DNA from: Microbacterium pygmaeum
GTDB taxonomy: Bacteria; Actinomycetota; Actinomycetes; Actinomycetales; Microbacteriaceae
Reading direction: 5' to 3'
NCBI RefSeq assembly: GCF_900100885.1
Contig: NZ_LT629692.1
Location: 2,666,001 to 2,730,000, forward strand
Length of the DNA stretch: 64,000 nt
The notes under the pieces were generated by a model. The model was not told where the DNA came from. It was given only the letters and a program-made list of their open reading frames with translations, and did no database searches. This document shows, piece by piece, positions 46,144-53,835 of the stretch. How positions within the stretch are numbered: position 1 is the first letter of the stretch; every line of letters begins with the position of its first letter. The position numbers were made by a program, and so were the translations under genes.

Positions 46144-47496
46144 ATGACGGATGCCGCAACCCGCGCTTCATCGTTGGGCGCACGCCTCGACGACCTGCCG
46201 TTCACCCGCCGGCACCTGCGTGTCCTGACCGGCTCAGGCTTGGGCTGGGCGCTGGATGCCATGGACGTCGGGCTGATCTCGTTCGTGATCGCGGTCCTCG
46301 CCCAGCAGTGGAGTCTGGAGCCCGGGCAGACGGCTTGGATCGCATCCATCGGCTTCGTCGGGATGGCGATCGGGGCCAGCGTCGGCGGACTGCTCGCAGA
46401 CCGATTCGGCCGCCGACAGGTGTTCGCCGTCACGCTGCTCGTCTACGGCGTCGCCACGGGTGCCAGCGCGCTGGTCGGCGGGCTCGCCGCGCTGCTGGTG
46501 CTCCGATTCCTCGTCGGACTCGGGCTCGGCGCCGAGCTGCCGGTCGCCTCGACCTACGTGAGCGAGTTCGCGCCGGCGCGGATGCGCGGTCGACTCATCG
46601 TGATCCTGGAGGCGTTCTGGGCGATCGGCTGGACTGCTGCCGCGCTGATCGGCTACCTCGTGATCCCGAGCTCCTCCGACGGCTGGCGGTGGGCGTTCGC
46701 GCTCGGGGCCATACCGGCCGCCTACGCCCTGATCGTGCGCTGGGGACTGCCGGAGTCCGCGCGCTGGCTGGCTCGCCGCGGGCGCAATGACGAGGCCGAT
46801 GCGGTCGTACGATCGTTCGAGCGTGCGGCGGGGGTCGCCGAGCCTCCCGCCGCCGTGGCGACGACCGACGTGCCGCCGCCCGTCGCGATGAGCGTCCGTG
46901 ATCGGCTGCGCGCCCTGTGGTCGGCGGAATTCCGGCTCCGGACGGCGTGTCTATGGCTGGTCTGGTTCTGCGTGAACTTCTCGTATTACGGCGCGTTCAT
47001 CTGGATCCCGTCGATCCTCGTCTCGCAGGGGTACGACCTCGTCCGATCCTTCGGCTTCACGCTGATCATCACGCTCGCGCAGCTCCCGGGCTACGCGGCA
47101 GCAGCGTGGCTGATCGAGGTGTGGGGTCGGCGGGTGACCTTGTCGGTCTTCCTCGCCGGCTCAGCCGTCTCGGCCGTGCTCTTCGGCACCTCCACCGGCG
47201 AGACCATGGTGATCGCCACCGGCATGGCGCTGTCGTTCTTCAATCTCGGAGCGTGGGGCGCCCTCTACGCCGTCACGCCGGAGATGTACCCGACCTCGCT
47301 TCGCGCGACCGGATCGGGCTGGGCTGCCGGTGTCGGACGCATCGCATCCATCGTCGCGCCGCTGACCGTGCCCGTCCTGCTCGCCGCAGGCGGAGCACCG
47401 GTGCTGTTCATCGTCTTCGCCGCGTTCTTCGCCGTCGCTGCAGTCGCCGCCTGGGGGCTGGCAGACCGTCGCGGGCGGGCGTTGGACGATCGCTGA
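46144..47496 (+). CDS. MFS transporter, sugar/aromatic-acid porter type
   Basis: A 450-aa major facilitator protein with 12 predicted transmembrane helices. Signatures include GWALDAMDVGL in helix 1, the loop 2-3 motif GGLLADRFGRRQ, FLVGLGLGAELPVASTYVSEFAPARMRGR and PESARWLARRGR. These place it in the metabolite:proton symporter group that contains sugar porters and the AAHS aromatic-acid family. The substrate is unknown. The mid-loop after helix 6 is long and proline-rich. It is predicted to be leaderless. Confidence 0.9.
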   Translation: MTDAATRASSLGARLDDLPFTRRHLRVLTGSGLGWALDAMDVGLISFVIAVLAQQWSLEPGQTAWIASIGFVGMAIGASVGGLLADRFGRRQVFAVTLLVYGVATGASALVGGLAALLVLRFLVGLGLGAELPVASTYVSEFAPARMRGRLIVILEAFWAIGWTAAALIGYLVIPSSSDGWRWAFALGAIPAAYALIVRWGLPESARWLARRGRNDEADAVVRSFERAAGVAEPPAAVATTDVPPPVAMSVRDRLRALWSAEFRLRTACLWLVWFCVNFSYYGAFIWIPSILVSQGYDLVRSFGFTLIITLAQLPGYAAAAWLIEVWGRRVTLSVFLAGSAVSAVLFGTSTGETMVIATGMALSFFNLGAWGALYAVTPEMYPTSLRATGSGWAAGVGRIASIVAPLTVPVLLAAGGAPVLFIVFAAFFAVAAVAAWGLADRRGRALDDR

Positions 47497-47502
47497 GGAT
47501 CG

Positions 47503-47508
47503 TAGGGT
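47503..47508 (+). promoter_or_regulatory. -10 box of the SGNH hydrolase gene (leaderless)
   Basis: TAGGGT ends six bases before GTG 47515. The gap GGGGGA could serve as a weak Shine-Dalgarno, so the leaderless reading is less secure. Confidence 0.45.
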
Positions 47509-47514
47509 GGGGGA

Positions 47515-48282
47515 GTGAGCACCGTCCGTTACGTCGCGATCGGCGATTCCTTCACCGAGGGGGTCGGCGACGAGCTTCCCGATGGCCACGTGCGCGGGTG
47601 GGCGGATCTGGTCGCGCAAGGCTGGTCGGACGCCTCGGGCGACAGGGTCGAGTACGCGAACCTCGCCATCCGCGGCAAGCTCGCCTGGCCCATCGTCGAC
47701 GAGCAGCTCGAGAAGGCGCTCGCCCTCGGACCCACGCATCTGTCGTTCAACGGCGGCGGCAACGACATGATCCGGCCGCGCACGTCGATCTCGTCGGTGG
47801 TCGCAGCGTTCGACCGGGTGATCCAGCGCTGCGATGCCGAGGGCGTGCAGCTGATCCTGCTCTCCGGCGCGAACCCGTCGGCGCAGCTGCCGCTCAGTCG
47901 CCTCGTGCAACGGCGCGGCGATCTGCTCTCGGCGGCGGTGTCAGCGCGCATCGCCGATCGCCCCGACATCATCCGCGCCTTCAATTGGCCGGATCGCGAG
48001 CTGTCGACTCCCACCTACTGGGCTGAGGACCGGCTGCACATGAACTCGCGCGGCCATCACCGTGTCGCCGCCCGCGTCCTGACCGCGCTCGGGATGGAAC
48101 CGCCCGCCGCCTGGTGGTCGCTCCCGCTCCTGCCGGAGGCCGCTCGCATGCGCGCGTCCACCTACTACCAGGAGCACCTCGGACCGTGGGTGAAGCGTCG
48201 ACTGACGGGCACGTCCTCCGGAGACGGACGCGAGCCGAAGTTCGCGGAGTGGAGCGCGGTCGCCCCTCAGTCGACCGAGTAG
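47515..48282 (+). CDS. SGNH/GDSL hydrolase
   Basis: A 255-aa cytoplasmic esterase or lipase-like protein. Block I is AIGDSFTEGVGD with the nucleophile Ser. The oxyanion Gly lies in ANLAIRGKLA, the Asn block is SFNGGGNDM, and the catalytic Asp-x-x-His is in EDRLHMNSRGHHRVA. No signal peptide is present. The 3' end overlaps the convergent reductase gene by 16 bases. Confidence 0.9.
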   Translation: MSTVRYVAIGDSFTEGVGDELPDGHVRGWADLVAQGWSDASGDRVEYANLAIRGKLAWPIVDEQLEKALALGPTHLSFNGGGNDMIRPRTSISSVVAAFDRVIQRCDAEGVQLILLSGANPSAQLPLSRLVQRRGDLLSAAVSARIADRPDIIRAFNWPDRELSTPTYWAEDRLHMNSRGHHRVAARVLTALGMEPPAAWWSLPLLPEAARMRASTYYQEHLGPWVKRRLTGTSSGDGREPKFAEWSAVAPQSTE

Positions 48283-48818
48283 ACGAGCTCGGCGAACTGA
48301 CCCGATTGCCGCACGTGCTCCAGGTGCAGGCGGTCCGATTCGATGCGACGCGGCAGCAGCGGCCGACCGGAGCCGAGGGTGACCGGGGCCACGGAGACCC
48401 GGATCTCATCCAGCAGCCCGGCGTCGGCGAACTGTCCGACCAGGTCGCCCCCGCCCACGACCCAGATGTCGCCCTCGCCGGCCGCCGCGCGGAGCTCGTC
48501 CCAGACAGCTGTCACCTCTCCGTCGCGGAATCGGATGTCGGCGCCCGGCACCTCCGGCAGCGTCCGCGAGCTCATCACAAAGCTCGCCTGGTCCGGATAG
48601 AACCATTTCTCGGGATGTTCGAGGAGCTTCTCGTGCTCGAGGATCCACTCGTACGTGGTCGAGCCCATGATGAGGGCCCCGACCCCCTCGAGGAACGCCG
48701 AGACGCCGGTTTCGGCGTCATCTGCGCCGGGGACGACGAACAGCCACGACAGCGAGTCATCGTCATCGGCGAGATAGCCGTCGAGCGTGGTCGCCGTCAG
48801 ATAGATCAGACGTGTCAT
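48267..48818 (-). CDS. Dihydrofolate reductase-like (RibD C-terminal domain) protein
   Basis: A 183-aa RibD_C/DHFR-fold reductase. It opens TRLIYLTATTLDGYLADDDDSLSWLF and has GSTTYEWILEH, SSRTLPEVPGADI and the nucleotide-binding IWVVGGGDLVGQFADAGLLDEI. Such stand-alone proteins bind NADPH but mostly lack known substrates. ATG 48818 is preceded on its strand by TACCGT at six bases, suggesting a leaderless mRNA. A second member of the family is at 51770-52357. Confidence 0.88.
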   Translation of the reverse strand: MTRLIYLTATTLDGYLADDDDSLSWLFVVPGADDAETGVSAFLEGVGALIMGSTTYEWILEHEKLLEHPEKWFYPDQASFVMSSRTLPEVPGADIRFRDGEVTAVWDELRAAAGEGDIWVVGGGDLVGQFADAGLLDEIRVSVAPVTLGSGRPLLPRRIESDRLHLEHVRQSGQFAELVYSVD

Positions 48819-48824
48819 GCCGTC

Positions 48825-48830
48825 ACGGTA
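48825..48830 (-). promoter_or_regulatory. -10 box of the DHFR-like gene (leaderless)
   Basis: On the minus strand TACCGT ends six bases before the ATG at 48818. Confidence 0.45.
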
Positions 48831-48854
48831 GCCTCGACCTCCGACGCTGGCAGC

Positions 48855-49065
48855 GGGGGATGCGTGGACGGCGACTTCCGTGCGGTCATGGTGCTGCCCG
48901 ACGGGAACCGGATCCACTGGGCGGGGGAGTACACGGAGGTCGACCCGACGCGCCGTCTGGCGATGACCCTCACCGACAACCCCGACGCGTATGCCGGATC
49001 GCCCGTCCTCTTCGACCTGGTCGAGACCACATCCGGGACCGAATCGACGATCAGCCAGGACCGCG
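48855..49065 (+). pseudogene. SRPBCC / AHSA1-type protein remnant
   Basis: In the frame reading from about 48864, the translation FRAVMVLPDGN, WAGEYTEVDPTRRLAMTLTD and VLFDLVETTSGTES matches the middle of activator-of-Hsp90-ATPase-like (SRPBCC) proteins. The first ~60 residues and the C-terminal helix expected for the family are missing. Upstream sequence is the 5' end of the reductase gene, and downstream sequence is the MFS gene. No usable ribosome binding site is present. I read it as a decayed internal fragment filling the 277-base gap. Confidence 0.55.
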
Positions 49066-49095
49066 CCGACTTCAGCGTGAGCCGCCGCATCCCGA

Positions 49096-50421
49096 TCACG
49101 TTCCGCGGGGACGACGCGGCTGGTCCAGCCCGAGCCGGATCCGTGTGCGCTTGCGCTCGATCACGATGAACGTCCCGCCCACCAGCCACAGCGGGATCTG
49201 GGTGAGGAAGGCGAGCCGGAATGCCTCGAGACTGAACGTGTCCGGCGTTCCGGCGCCCTGCAGGTCCAGCGCGAGACCGATGAAGAAGATCGCGAGAAGC
49301 CCGGCGATGAACCCGCCCGCGTTCGTGATGCCGGTCGCCGTGCTGAGCCGGTGACTGGGGTTGTGGGTACGCGCGTGGTCGAAGGCGATCATCGACGCGG
49401 GCCCGCCGGTCGCGAGCGCGACCACGAGCACGATCAAGAGCCACAGGGGCGCCGGGCCCGGCCACGCGATGACGATCAGCCACGCGACCATCTGCACCGC
49501 CACCGTCGGGAGCACCAGCGCGCGCGAACGCAGATGGGGCAACCGCGATGACAGCATGCCGATGATGGGGCCGAGCACGATCCCGGAGAGGACGAGCAGC
49601 GTCGTGATCACCGCGGCCTCGGCCTGCGTGCGACCCTCTCCGGCCGTGAGGAAGGGGATGCCCCACAGCATGATGAACGCCGTGCCCGCGAACGGCGTCG
49701 TGAAATGCGACCAGAAGGCCAGCCGGGTGCCCGGATGCGACCACGCGGCCCGGATGCCGACGCGGTTGTCGACCGCCGAGGTGACGACGCGGATCGCACC
49801 CGTCTGCGTGTCGACGCTCACATCGGTCGTCCGCTCCGGCGGGTGATTGCGGATCACCGCGAAGACCAGCACGGCGAACAGCACGCCGAGCCCGGCGATG
49901 CTGCCGAAGGTGATCGACCACGTGGTCGCGTGCAGGAGTGCCGCCACCGGGATGATCGCGACGATCTGGCCGAGCTGGCCGAAGATCCCGGTGAACTGCA
50001 CCATGACCGGCCCGCGCTGCGCGGGGAACCAGGTGGCGATCAGGCGCAGCACGCTCGGGAAGACCATCGCATCGCCCGCACCCAGAAGCATGCGGGCGGC
50101 GATTGCGACGCCCACATTGGGGGAGAAGGCGATCACCAGCTGACCGGCCGCCATCAGCACCATGCCGATCGTGATGATCGGCCGCGCACCGACGCGATCG
50201 AGCCAGACGCCGACGGGTATCTGCATGAACCCGTAGACGCCGAGCTGCAGCACGGCGAACATCGACAGCGTCGACGCGTCGACCTGGAACCGGTCGGCGG
50301 TGTCGACCCCGACGGCCGCGAGGGACGTCCGGTTCGTCACCGCGAGGACATAGGCGGCGACCCCGACCCCCCAGATGGTCCACGCACGCCACGGCGGTGA
50401 GTGCAGGACGGGAGCGGTCAC
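49096..50421 (-). CDS. MFS transporter, nitrate/sugar-phosphate-like type
   Basis: A 441-aa major facilitator protein with about 12 transmembrane helices. It shows VGVAAYVLAVTNRTSLAAVG, the loop motif VGVWLDRVGARP, and AARMLLGAGDAMVFPSVLRLIATWFPAQRGP, which is typical of anion:cation symporter-like MFS proteins. The substrate is unknown. The GTG start at 50421 follows the first possible codon of the aligned region. A TAGGCT box lies about 33 bases upstream on the same strand (50455-50460). Confidence 0.88.
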   Translation of the reverse strand: MTAPVLHSPPWRAWTIWGVGVAAYVLAVTNRTSLAAVGVDTADRFQVDASTLSMFAVLQLGVYGFMQIPVGVWLDRVGARPIITIGMVLMAAGQLVIAFSPNVGVAIAARMLLGAGDAMVFPSVLRLIATWFPAQRGPVMVQFTGIFGQLGQIVAIIPVAALLHATTWSITFGSIAGLGVLFAVLVFAVIRNHPPERTTDVSVDTQTGAIRVVTSAVDNRVGIRAAWSHPGTRLAFWSHFTTPFAGTAFIMLWGIPFLTAGEGRTQAEAAVITTLLVLSGIVLGPIIGMLSSRLPHLRSRALVLPTVAVQMVAWLIVIAWPGPAPLWLLIVLVVALATGGPASMIAFDHARTHNPSHRLSTATGITNAGGFIAGLLAIFFIGLALDLQGAGTPDTFSLEAFRLAFLTQIPLWLVGGTFIVIERKRTRIRLGLDQPRRPRGT

Positions 50422-50478
50422 GGGTATCCGGGTCGGCGGGCAGGGGTTCCCCCAGCCTAGCCGCGCTCCCGTGACGAC

Positions 50479-51261
50479 TCAGACGTCCAGAATGCCGTCG
50501 CGCGCGGCGTCCACGGGCGGGAGCGCGATCGTCGCGAGGTCCTCGTGGAGATCCACCGACGCGTCCCCAAGAATCCCGCGGACCTCGCGATTGATCAGTG
50601 GGCGGATCCTCGCCATCAGTTCGTCATCGGGGACAGCCGAGGCGTCGGCAGCGTCGACCACGATCCGCGGCGGCAGCGGGCCAGGGGGCAGCGGAACGCT
50701 CGCGTACTCGTACGTGTACGACGTGCCGCCGAACCGCCGGACTGCGGCCGGCGGAGCCGTGTGCACCAGGAGCATCCGGCCCTCGTCATCCTCGAAGAGG
50801 AAGGCGATGCGACGCTCCACCCGGACGGCGCCCCGGGTGCCGTCCGGACGCAGGACGACGACGTCGTCCGGCGCCAGCCAGGCGGCACCGTCCCGCGGGT
50901 CGGGTGAACCGCCGGACGCATGCAGCCAGAGGCCGTGCGATGTGACGCCGGCGGGCAGCGTGTCCTCGATGTCGTCGAATCGGGTCACGGCCCCGTCCGC
51001 GGCGATGTGCAGCGCGGCGTTCCGCCCCGGTGCGATCTGCTCGTCCTGCGCCTCGCGTGGGCGGTAGAGCACCCAGGCGCCGGTCGGCGCTCGGAACACC
51101 GTCGTTCCGGGCTGGCGCAGACCCACGTCGAGGTCCGGCCAGGAGACCATCAGATCCGGGGAACCGGTCCGCTGCAGGACGGCGACCGGATGCCGGTCGC
51201 TGACCAGCATCCGCACCGCACCGGCTCGCACCTCATGCCAGAGCGGGTCGGGCGGGATCAT
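50479..51261 (-). CDS. Hypothetical protein, operon partner of the HxlR regulator
   Basis: A 260-aa soluble protein that I cannot assign to a family. It appears to have two beta-rich halves. The N-terminal half (1-~125) contains several strands with tryptophans (MVSWPDLDVG, GAWVLYRPREA). The C-terminal half has FLFEDDEGRMLLVHTAPP, which resembles the start of a NUDIX sheet, but no GX5EX7REUXEEXGU box follows. Its ATG overlaps the stop of the HxlR gene (ATGA), so the two are translated together. It is a candidate effector or ligand-related protein for that regulator. Confidence 0.75.
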   Translation of the reverse strand: MIPPDPLWHEVRAGAVRMLVSDRHPVAVLQRTGSPDLMVSWPDLDVGLRQPGTTVFRAPTGAWVLYRPREAQDEQIAPGRNAALHIAADGAVTRFDDIEDTLPAGVTSHGLWLHASGGSPDPRDGAAWLAPDDVVVLRPDGTRGAVRVERRIAFLFEDDEGRMLLVHTAPPAAVRRFGGTSYTYEYASVPLPPGPLPPRIVVDAADASAVPDDELMARIRPLINREVRGILGDASVDLHEDLATIALPPVDAARDGILDV

Positions 51262-51692
51262 CCGCCCAGTGTGTCAGACGCGCCTCCGGCGTCCTCCCGG
51301 TGGCGGATCCGCAGCTGGGCCATACGCCGCTCGCCACCCGGATCATCGGGTTCCGGTTGCGCGGCGTGTGCGGAGGGGCCGGGTCGCCACTGGTCACCCC
51401 ACCGTCCCAGTGCCAGCAGGATCGGCACCGTCTGGATGCCCGCCTCCGTCAGGTGGAACCGTGCGCGCTGCCCGCGGACCACCGTGCCGCCGCGCGCGAG
51501 GAGACCGGCATCGAGCAGCCGTTTGAGCCGATCGGCGAGGATGTTCGAGGCGATGCCCTCGGCCGATCCCGTCAGCAGCGCACGGAAATGCCGGCGATCC
51601 GAGAGGGCGATGTCTCTGAGCACCAGCAGCGTCCATCGGTCGCCGAGCACATCGACGGCGGCGCTGATCGGATCTGGATCGATCGGCTCCAC
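51258..51692 (-). CDS. HxlR-family winged-helix transcriptional regulator
   Basis: A 144-aa MarR-like DNA-binding protein. The winged helix reads LGDRWTLLVLRDIALSDRRHFRALL, then IASNILADRLKRLLDAGLL and a wing with YH-type residues replaced by RARFHLTEAG. GTG 51692 is chosen because AGGGAGGA lies just upstream; the longer frame to 51749 would run through the operator. It is divergent from the reductase gene at 51770. The inverted repeat between them probably binds this protein. HxlR proteins often respond to aldehydes or redox stress; the ligand here is unknown. Confidence 0.88.
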   Translation of the reverse strand: MEPIDPDPISAAVDVLGDRWTLLVLRDIALSDRRHFRALLTGSAEGIASNILADRLKRLLDAGLLARGGTVVRGQRARFHLTEAGIQTVPILLALGRWGDQWRPGPSAHAAQPEPDDPGGERRMAQLRIRHREDAGGASDTLGG

Positions 51693-51702
51693 GATTCCTC
51701 CC

Positions 51703-51730
51703 TTGACACGTGCGACCCACTCACTATAGT
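51703..51730 (+). promoter_or_regulatory. Near-consensus sigma-A promoter for the reductase gene
   Basis: TTGACA, 16 bases, then TATAGT. It is the best -35/-10 pair I saw in the window. The -10 lies in the self-complementary ACTATAGT (51723-51730), so the same bases can serve as a -10 on the opposite strand for the HxlR gene. Confidence 0.8.
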
Positions 51731-51752
51731 GGTTGCAAACCGCAAGCACTAT
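51726..51752. promoter_or_regulatory. HxlR operator (inverted repeat)
   Basis: Arms ATAGTGGTTGC and GCAAGCACTAT, one mismatch in 11, with the 5-base spacer AAACC. The repeat covers the -10 and the predicted start site. A bound regulator would block both divergent promoters. Confidence 0.75.
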
Positions 51753-51769
51753 CGACGGAAGGATGCGCC

Positions 51770-52357
51770 GTGGGTCGGTTCGTGTACTCGATGAACGTCT
51801 CGCTCGATCTCATGATCGAGCAGGTTCCCGGCGACAACGGCGCAGGGGAGTGGATGCGCATCGGCGAGGAGCTGCACCGCGCGTTCAACGCTCAGGCGCT
51901 CGAGACGGCGGTGATCGTGCACGGGCGGATCTTCTACGAGATCATGGAGGAGTACTGGCCCCGCGCCGGGGATGACCGCTCGGCGCCGGACTTCATCCGC
52001 GAGTACGGCGAGATCTGGACGTCGAAGCCGAAGGTGCTCGTCTCGCGCACACGCACGAGCGCCGATCACAATACGCGCGTGATCGGCGGCGACGACGCGC
52101 TCGAGGAGCTGGCGGCGCTGCGCGCCGAGACGGACGGCGTGCTCGGCGTCGGGGGAGCGACGCTGGCGACACAGCTCCTGCGAGCCGGGCTGCTGGACGA
52201 GCTGCTCCTTGTCACGCACCCTGCCATCCTCGGCTTCGGCAGACCGCTTTTCGACGATCACGACCGACAGATCGACCTCGAGCTGCTCGAACAGCGCGCG
52301 TTCGAGCGCGGGGTCACCCTGCATCGCTACGCCATCCACGACGCGAAGGCGGCCTGA
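51770..52357 (+). CDS. Dihydrofolate reductase-like (RibD C-terminal domain) protein, HxlR target
   Basis: A 195-aa RibD_C/DHFR-fold reductase: RFVYSMNVSLDLMIEQ at the start, VIVHGRIFYEIME, KVLVSRTRTS, and LGVGGATLATQLLRAGLLDEL for nucleotide binding. GTG 51770 has GGAAGG seven bases upstream. The near-consensus promoter overlapped by an inverted repeat suggests tight repression with strong induction. An MBL hydrolase gene starts two bases after the stop, forming a two-gene unit. The substrate is unknown. Confidence 0.9.
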   Translation: MGRFVYSMNVSLDLMIEQVPGDNGAGEWMRIGEELHRAFNAQALETAVIVHGRIFYEIMEEYWPRAGDDRSAPDFIREYGEIWTSKPKVLVSRTRTSADHNTRVIGGDDALEELAALRAETDGVLGVGGATLATQLLRAGLLDELLLVTHPAILGFGRPLFDDHDRQIDLELLEQRAFERGVTLHRYAIHDAKAA

Positions 52358-52359
52358 GG

Positions 52360-53169
52360 ATGCTCACCCGGATCGCGCCGGGCGTGCGCGTGCACGAGAG
52401 CGAATGCATCCGCAGCAATGCGGTCATCGTCGACGGCGTGGCTGGTGCGCTGCTCATCGATGCAGGCATCACCCGAAGCGAGATGGCGGACATCGCTCGA
52501 ACGCTGCACGATGAACGCACGTCGATCGTCATCGGCTTCTCCACGCACCCGGATTGGGACCACGTGCTCTGGCACACCGATCTCGGGAGCGCGCCCCGGT
52601 ACGGCACCGCGCGGTGTGCGGCATCCATCCGAGCCGTCCTGGCACGTCCGGATTGGGAGGAGGAGGTGGCCGAGGGTCTGCCGCCGGAGTTCGCGGATGA
52701 CATCCCGATGGACATGCTGGGGGAGATCACCGGGCTTCCCGACGACGCTGATCGGGTTCCGTGGGCCGGGCCGGCCGTGCGGATCATCGAGCATCGGGCG
52801 CACGCACCCGGACACGCGGCGCTCCTGATCGAGGATCGGCGGGTCCTCGTCGCCGGCGACATGCTCTCCGACGTCCTGGTGCCGATGCTCGACCCGCGGG
52901 GCGCGGACCCCATCGAGGACTATCTCGCCGCGCTGACGCTGTTGGACGGCATCGCCGAGCAGGTCGATGTCGTCGTGCCGGGTCACGGTTCGATCGGTCG
53001 CCTCGACGAGCTGCGCGAGCGGATCGACCGCGATCGCGCCTACGTCCTCACGCTGCGTGACGGCACGGACAGCGACGATCCGCGACTGAGCGCTCCTGAA
53101 GCGGGATGGGATTGGGTGCGTTTCATCGACGAAGGGCAGCGGGAGATGCTCGCAGCCCGCGCGCGATGA
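52360..53169 (+). CDS. MBL-fold metallohydrolase
   Basis: A 269-aa metallo-beta-lactamase-fold protein with metal motif HPDWDH at 63-68 (the first His-x-His reads His-Pro-Asp). A second metal-site segment is EHRAHAPGHAALLIED, then LVAGDML with the bridging Asp, and VVPGHGSIG. The fold and active site fit a hydrolase, with no assigned substrate. AGG directly precedes the ATG, two bases after the reductase stop, so expression should follow the HxlR-controlled promoter. Confidence 0.88.
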   Translation: MLTRIAPGVRVHESECIRSNAVIVDGVAGALLIDAGITRSEMADIARTLHDERTSIVIGFSTHPDWDHVLWHTDLGSAPRYGTARCAASIRAVLARPDWEEEVAEGLPPEFADDIPMDMLGEITGLPDDADRVPWAGPAVRIIEHRAHAPGHAALLIEDRRVLVAGDMLSDVLVPMLDPRGADPIEDYLAALTLLDGIAEQVDVVVPGHGSIGRLDELRERIDRDRAYVLTLRDGTDSDDPRLSAPEAGWDWVRFIDEGQREMLAARAR

Positions 53170-53179
53170 CGACCCCCGG

Positions 53180-53605
53180 TCACCACTGCTGAGCTTCCCC
53201 CGGACGGTAGGTCCCGAAGGTCCACTCGTAACCCTCGAGATCGCGGACCCTGAAGCGGTAGTTGCCCCATTCGGTGTCTGCCGGTTCGAAGACGACGCCC
53301 GCGCCGGCCGCCACCGCCGAACGGAAGATCTCGTCGACCTGCGCCGGTGACGCCAAGGTGAGCACGAGACCGAAACCGACCGACTCGCCTCGCGGCTCCG
53401 GACGTGCGTATCCGGCGCGATCGGTGAACACCGTGGCACACGCGTCGCCGAGTCTGATCTCCGCATGCTGGATGCCGCCGAGATCGTCCGGCCATTCCGC
53501 GACGGTGACGACACCGAATGCGCGTTCCAGCCAGCGCAGCGCAGCGGACGCATCGCGGTACGGGATCTGGGCGTACAGGGTGGCGGGTGCGGGAACATCG
53601 GTCAT
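53180..53605 (-). CDS. VOC-family (glyoxalase-like) protein
   Basis: A 141-aa vicinal-oxygen-chelate fold protein with two beta-alpha-beta-beta-beta modules. Signature pieces are LYAQIPYRDASAALRWLERAFG and WGNYRFRVRDLEGYEWTFGTY, the latter carrying the C-terminal metal Glu region. The activity is unknown; related proteins act as dioxygenases, glyoxalases or antibiotic-binding proteins. AAGGAG lies about six bases before the ATG. It converges on the MBL gene, ten bases apart. Confidence 0.88.
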   Translation of the reverse strand: MTDVPAPATLYAQIPYRDASAALRWLERAFGVVTVAEWPDDLGGIQHAEIRLGDACATVFTDRAGYARPEPRGESVGFGLVLTLASPAQVDEIFRSAVAAGAGVVFEPADTEWGNYRFRVRDLEGYEWTFGTYRPGEAQQW

Positions 53606-53703
53606 GGTTCGCTCCTTGTGTCGATGGCTCTCAGGGGAGCGTAGGAGTGGATGCGGTCAGTTCGCGTCCTCGATTCGGATGGCCTACTCAAGAGTGATCT
53701 GAC

Positions 53704-53717
53704 ATAATGTGCATTAT
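53704..53717. promoter_or_regulatory. ATAATG-TG-CATTAT palindrome in a divergent promoter region
   Basis: A perfect 6+2+6 inverted repeat, AT-rich in a GC-rich context. It overlaps CATAAT on the plus strand and GATAAT on the minus strand, both -10-like. It lies in the 230-base gap between the VOC and AEC genes and may be an operator. Confidence 0.4.
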
Positions 53718-53771
53718 CGGCAAGAAGGCGACCGGTCACATGAGATCAAGGCATCCGCTCTGCCGCTGCGG

Positions 53772-53789
53772 CGACGACGACGACGACGA
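53772..53789. repeat. (CGA)6 trinucleotide run
   Basis: Six CGA units in the noncoding gap between the VOC and AEC genes. The open frame crossing it looks like a low-complexity artefact. Confidence 0.6.
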
Positions 53790-53823
53790 GAGCCGTATGA
53801 CTCGTCGCGGGTGATGCCGTCGA

Positions 53824-53829
53824 TAGGCT
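53824..53829 (+). promoter_or_regulatory. -10 box of the AEC transporter gene (leaderless or very short leader)
   Basis: TAGGCT ends six bases before ATG 53836. The gap CGGAGG resembles a Shine-Dalgarno but touches the start codon. Confidence 0.5.
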
Positions 53830-53835
53830 CGGAGG

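Noticed and set aside
49351..50400. Several plus-strand open frames antisense to the MFS gene at 49096-50421
   Set aside because: All are charged, repetitive shadows of the transporter gene without start signals.
51693..51749. Longer N-terminus of the HxlR regulator
   Set aside because: It would be translated through the operator and lacks a ribosome binding site, while AGGGAGGA directly precedes GTG 51692.
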